Part shown: positions 61,650 through 64,000 of the stretch, one piece after another
Layout: every line of letters begins with the position of its first letter
How positions within the stretch are numbered: position 1 is the first letter of the stretch
NCBI GenBank assembly: GCA_036273515.1
Contig: DASUHM010000018.1
Span: 1 to 64,000 of the forward strand
DNA: 64,000 nt
DNA from: Gaiellales bacterium
Lineage (GTDB): Bacteria; Actinomycetota; Thermoleophilia; Gaiellales; JAICJC01
Direction: 5' to 3'
Notes under the pieces: generated by a model
The model's database searches: none
Seen by the model: only the letters and a program-made list of their open reading frames with translations
What the model was told of the DNA's origin: nothing
Made by a program: the position numbers and the translations under genes

Positions 61650-61925
61650 TCAGGCGCCGTCGAGCACCTTCTGCTTCTCGGCGTTGAACTCCTCGTCGGT
61701 CAGCACGCCCTGGTCGCGCAGCTCGGCGAGCTGCTTCAGGCGCGCGATCGAGTCGTTGGAGATGCCCGACGCGGGCGGGGCCGACTGCACGGGCGCCGGC
61801 GTGGCCGCCGGCTCCTCGTAGCCGGGATCGGTCGCCCCGTTCCGCTCTCCCATCTTCTTCCCGGCAAGGTATCCGGCTCCTCCGACCGCGGCGGCACGCA
61901 GGAGCGGGCGTCGTCGTCTCAGCAT
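61650..61925 (-). CDS. SHOCT-domain protein with basic hydrophobic N-terminus
   Basis: 91 aa. LRRRRPLLRAAAVGGAGYLAGKK is a basic, glycine-rich hydrophobic start; a Pro/Ala linker follows, then a C-terminal SHOCT domain (IARLKQLAELRDQGVLTDEE). One of three SHOCT proteins in this block. Ribosome site GGAGAG. Downstream lipoprotein gene 21 bases away. Confidence 0.85.
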   Translation of the reverse strand: MLRRRRPLLRAAAVGGAGYLAGKKMGERNGATDPGYEEPAATPAPVQSAPPASGISNDSIARLKQLAELRDQGVLTDEEFNAEKQKVLDGA

Positions 61926-61950
61926 TGGGTCACTCTCCTTTCAGACGGGA

Positions 61951-61995
61951 ATGCTCGCGCAGGCACGCCGCGCCGCCATCGTCCCGATCGGATGA
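61951..61995 (-). promoter_or_regulatory. Regulon promoter: SHOCT-lipoprotein operon
   Basis: Palindrome TCATCCGATCGGGACGA (minus strand, 61979-61995), 22-base spacer, -10 hexamer GAGCAT (61951-61956). Confidence 0.82.
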
Positions 61996-62016
61996 GCCGC
62001 GCTTGCGACGGGCGAA

Positions 62017-62061
62017 TCGTCCCGTTGGGGTTATGTGGCGATTCCGCGCTCCCGCGATGCT
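62017..62061 (+). promoter_or_regulatory. Regulon promoter: DUF1269 gene
   Basis: Palindrome TCGTCCCGTTGGGGTTA (62017-62033), 22-base spacer, -10 hexamer GATGCT (62056-62061). It lies 21 bp from the divergent palindrome at 61979. Confidence 0.8.
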
Positions 62062-62095
62062 GGATCGGCAAAGCTCCAATCACAGGAGGTGTTGG

Positions 62096-62602
62096 ATGGC
62101 AACGCTCGTTGCGATTGCCTACCCCGACCAGGGGACGGCAGAGGAAGCCCGCGGTGTGGTTCAGTCGCTCGAGGCTGACCTGGTGATCCAGGCAGACCAG
62201 GTGGCGGCGATCTCGCGCGATGCGGACGGGAAGTACCACGTCACGACCACCCACGGCGGCGCCACCGCGGGCGCCGGCGCGTGGTGGGGCGGGTTCTGGG
62301 GCCTGCTCTTCGGGCTGCTCTTCTTCATCCCGTTTGCGGGTCTCGCGATCGGCGCCGGCTTCGGCGCCCTCTTCGGGCACATGGGGAAGAACGCGATCGA
62401 CAAGCACTTCCAGGAGCAGGTGCGCGACCAGGTGAAGCCCGGCACGTCGGCGCTCTTCCTGGTCATCGAGAAGGTCACGCCCGACAAGGCCATCGCGGCG
62501 CTGAGCAAGTACGGCGGCACGGTGATGCGCACGTCGCTGTCCGAGGAGGACACGGCGAAGCTGCAGGAGGCGCTCTCCAACCAGCAGACCGTCAGCGCGT
62601 AA
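62096..62602 (+). CDS. DUF1269-family protein
   Basis: 168 aa. DUF1269 layout: alpha/beta start LVAIAYPDQGTAEEARGVVQ, a glycine-rich hydrophobic hairpin (GAWWGGFWGLLFGLLFFIPFAG, positions about 62-85), and GTSALFLVIEKVTPDKAIAAL. Membrane-associated stress proteins of unknown function. Ribosome site AGGAGGT. A terminator follows and ppk1 converges on it. Confidence 0.9.
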   Translation: MATLVAIAYPDQGTAEEARGVVQSLEADLVIQADQVAAISRDADGKYHVTTTHGGATAGAGAWWGGFWGLLFGLLFFIPFAGLAIGAGFGALFGHMGKNAIDKHFQEQVRDQVKPGTSALFLVIEKVTPDKAIAALSKYGGTVMRTSLSEEDTAKLQEALSNQQTVSA

Positions 62603-62616
62603 CCGCCGACGACGCG

Positions 62617-62647
62617 CCGGCCCGGCGGGAGCTGCCCGCCGGGCCGG
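62617..62647. terminator. Bidirectional terminator
   Basis: Perfect 13-bp stem CCGGCCCGGCGGG / CCCGCCGGGCCGG with a 5-base loop, between the DUF1269 gene and ppk1. Confidence 0.87.
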
Positions 62648-62689
62648 AGCTTCGCGGTCCCGTTCGCGCCGTAGCGCCGCGCGGCCGGA

Positions 62690-64000
62690 TCAGGCCGCGA
62701 CGGGCGGCACGACCAGGCTCGCCTGGGCCGAGACCGCCGGCTCGCCGGGCACCGGGCGAACGGGCATCCAGGTGCCGTCGCCGTTCAGCTCCCAGGCGTG
62801 CCGGGTATCGGCCCCGAGCGCGTCCAGGATGCCCTCGACGCGGGCCTGGAGCGCGGGATCGGCGATGGGCGCGAGCACCTCGACGCGCCGGTCGAGGTTG
62901 CGGGTCAGGAGGTCGGCGCTGCCCATCAGCACCACCTTCCGCCGGCCCGCCTCGAACGTCATGATCCGGCTGTGCTCGAGGTAGCGGCCGAGCACGCTGC
63001 GCACCGTGATGCGGTCGCTCAGCCCGGGGATGCCGGGGAGCAGCGCGCAGATCCCGCGCGTGACGATGTCGACGCGCACGCCCGCCGCGGACGCGGCGTA
63101 GAGCGCGTTGATGATCCCCGGGTCGGCCAGGGCGTTCACCTTGATGCGGATGCGCGCGTCGCTGCCCCCGCGGGCGGCGTCGATCGCATAGCCGATCTCG
63201 GCCATGAGCCGGGTGCGCAGGAACCAGGGGCCGACGATCAGCTTGCGGAACGCCGGCGGGTCGTGGCTGCCCGTGAGGATGTCGAACACCCGGGCGACGT
63301 CGGCGGCGATCTCCGGATCCGCCGTGAAGAGGCTCAGATCCTCGTACGTCGACGCGTTGGACGCGTGATAGTTGCCGGTGCCGATGTGGACGTAGCGGCG
63401 GATGCCGGCCGGCTCGCGCCGCTCGATCATGGCGAGCTTGGCATGCACCTTGAGGCCGGTGGGGCCGTGTGACACGGTGACCCCGGCCCGGCGCAGCGCG
63501 CCCGACCACTGGATGTTCCGCGACTCGTCGTAGCGGGCGCGCAGCTCGATCACGCACCGCGCCGCGCGGCCGCCCGCGGCGGTCTCCATCAGCGTCGCGA
63601 GCGTCGTCGACGGCCGCTCCGTGCGGTAGACGGTTGCGCTCACGCGGGTGACGTCGCGGTCGGCCGCCGCCGCCATGAACGCCCCGACGCTGGCCTCGTA
63701 CGACTCGTACGGGTGGTGCACGAGCACGTCTTCGCGGCTGATCCGGCGCAGCGTCTTGCCGGGCCGCGACGCGCCCGGAGGCGTCGTCGCGGCATCGGGT
63801 CGCCAGGCCGCCGGCGCCTCCGGCCCGGCCAGCTCCCGCAGCGCGGCCAGCCCCAGCGGCGCTGCCGACTCGTAGACCTGGTCGGGGCGGATCCGCAGCT
63901 CGAGCATGAGCCGATCGACGAGTGCGGCGGGCGCGCCCGCCTCGGTCTCCAGCCGCACGACCGGGTTCGCCCACCGCCGCATCGCCTCGAGCTCGACCGC
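62690..64000 (-). CDS. ppk1: Polyphosphate kinase 1 (5' part beyond window)
   Basis: 436 codons and the stop are visible; the reading frame is still open at the right edge, so the N-terminal domains are missing from view. PPK1 makes polyphosphate from ATP. Visible: HHPYESYEASVGAF, the phospho-accepting His region GLKVHAKLAMIERRE, YVHIGTGNYHASNASTYEDLSLFT, and the C-terminal PLD-like domain RSVLGRYLEHSRIMTFE. The stretch after GNYH is ASNASTYED where most PPK1 have NPKTARLYTD. Its promoter is outside the window, so membership in the regulon cannot be judged. Confidence 0.92.
   Translation of the reverse strand, partial: AVELEAMRRWANPVVRLETEAGAPAALVDRLMLELRIRPDQVYESAAPLGLAALRELAGPEAPAAWRPDAATTPPGASRPGKTLRRISREDVLVHHPYESYEASVGAFMAAAADRDVTRVSATVYRTERPSTTLATLMETAAGGRAARCVIELRARYDESRNIQWSGALRRAGVTVSHGPTGLKVHAKLAMIERREPAGIRRYVHIGTGNYHASNASTYEDLSLFTADPEIAADVARVFDILTGSHDPPAFRKLIVGPWFLRTRLMAEIGYAIDAARGGSDARIRIKVNALADPGIINALYAASAAGVRVDIVTRGICALLPGIPGLSDRITVRSVLGRYLEHSRIMTFEAGRRKVVLMGSADLLTRNLDRRVEVLAPIADPALQARVEGILDALGADTRHAWELNGDGTWMPVRPVPGEPAVSAQASLVVPPVAA

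Noticed and set aside
44977-62061. Identity of the 17-bp palindrome with the mycobacterial DosR box
   Set aside because: DosR boxes have GGGAC first and GTCCC second; here the half-sites have the opposite polarity. Only the gene content and promoter geometry are comparable.
1-64000. CRISPR arrays, rRNA genes and prophage modules
   Set aside because: No regularly spaced repeats, rRNA-like sequence or phage structural genes were seen.

Overview
High-GC (roughly 70%) bacterial chromosome with GTG starts, many 1- to 13-base gene overlaps, and start codons lying 6-10 bases after TANNNT -10 boxes (leaderless mRNAs). The gene families (Lhr helicase, ECF sigma/Ogt pair, tandem siroheme decarboxylase, GH15, DUF2252, SHOCT proteins, PPK2, MASE1 kinase) point to Actinomycetota, possibly class Thermoleophilia; the class is inference.

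Layout. 0-11.5 kb is core-like: Lhr helicase, an HD-domain/PhnP-like pair, an ECF sigma-Ogt pair, a fused AhbA-AhbB siroheme decarboxylase facing a small c-type cytochrome, a HAD hydrolase, serS, a DivIVA-like coiled-coil protein and tRNA-Ser(UGA). 11.5-16.6 kb, just after the tRNA, is a patchwork: an AraC regulator, a Tat-exported ferritin-like protein, an IS3 remnant, a beheaded tetR and gene-poor DNA. 16.6-27.2 kb holds a D,D-carboxypeptidase, a two-component system, a MarR/MFS efflux pair, a flavin oxidase, and an ArsR-SRPBCC / DUF2182 (decayed) / DUF899 operon.

27.2-35.7 kb is one long coupled operon: a CDP-alcohol phosphotransferase/sulfatase-fold fusion, an acyltransferase, then six overlapping genes (zinc-type dehydrogenase, a PTPS/QueD-fold protein without its catalytic triad, glycosyltransferase, methyltransferase, flippase-like membrane protein, RibD-type reductase). 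It reads as an uncharacterised pterin-like or pyrimidine-derived, glycosylated product pathway. 35.7-43.6 kb has an LHPP-like HAD phosphatase, flavodoxin, an aldehyde dehydrogenase, an autoregulated amine oxidase-TetR pair, an SDR and an orphan MASE1/HisKA_3 kinase.

43.6-62.6 kb is the most striking part. About 18 genes (SHOCT membrane proteins, GH15, PPK2, P-type ATPase, RDD, SulP, lipid kinase, PAP2, DUF6325/DUF1269-like, YihY, DUF2252, a lipoprotein and an Arg-rich micropeptide) lie behind ten promoters. Each promoter carries the same 17-bp imperfect palindrome (TCRYCC-N5-GGRYGA) exactly 22 bp upstream of an xAxxxT -10 hexamer. This looks like a contiguous, single-regulator stress or dormancy regulon with class II activator geometry. 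ppk1 runs off the right edge.

All functions are read from sequence motifs and remembered family features; no search was run.
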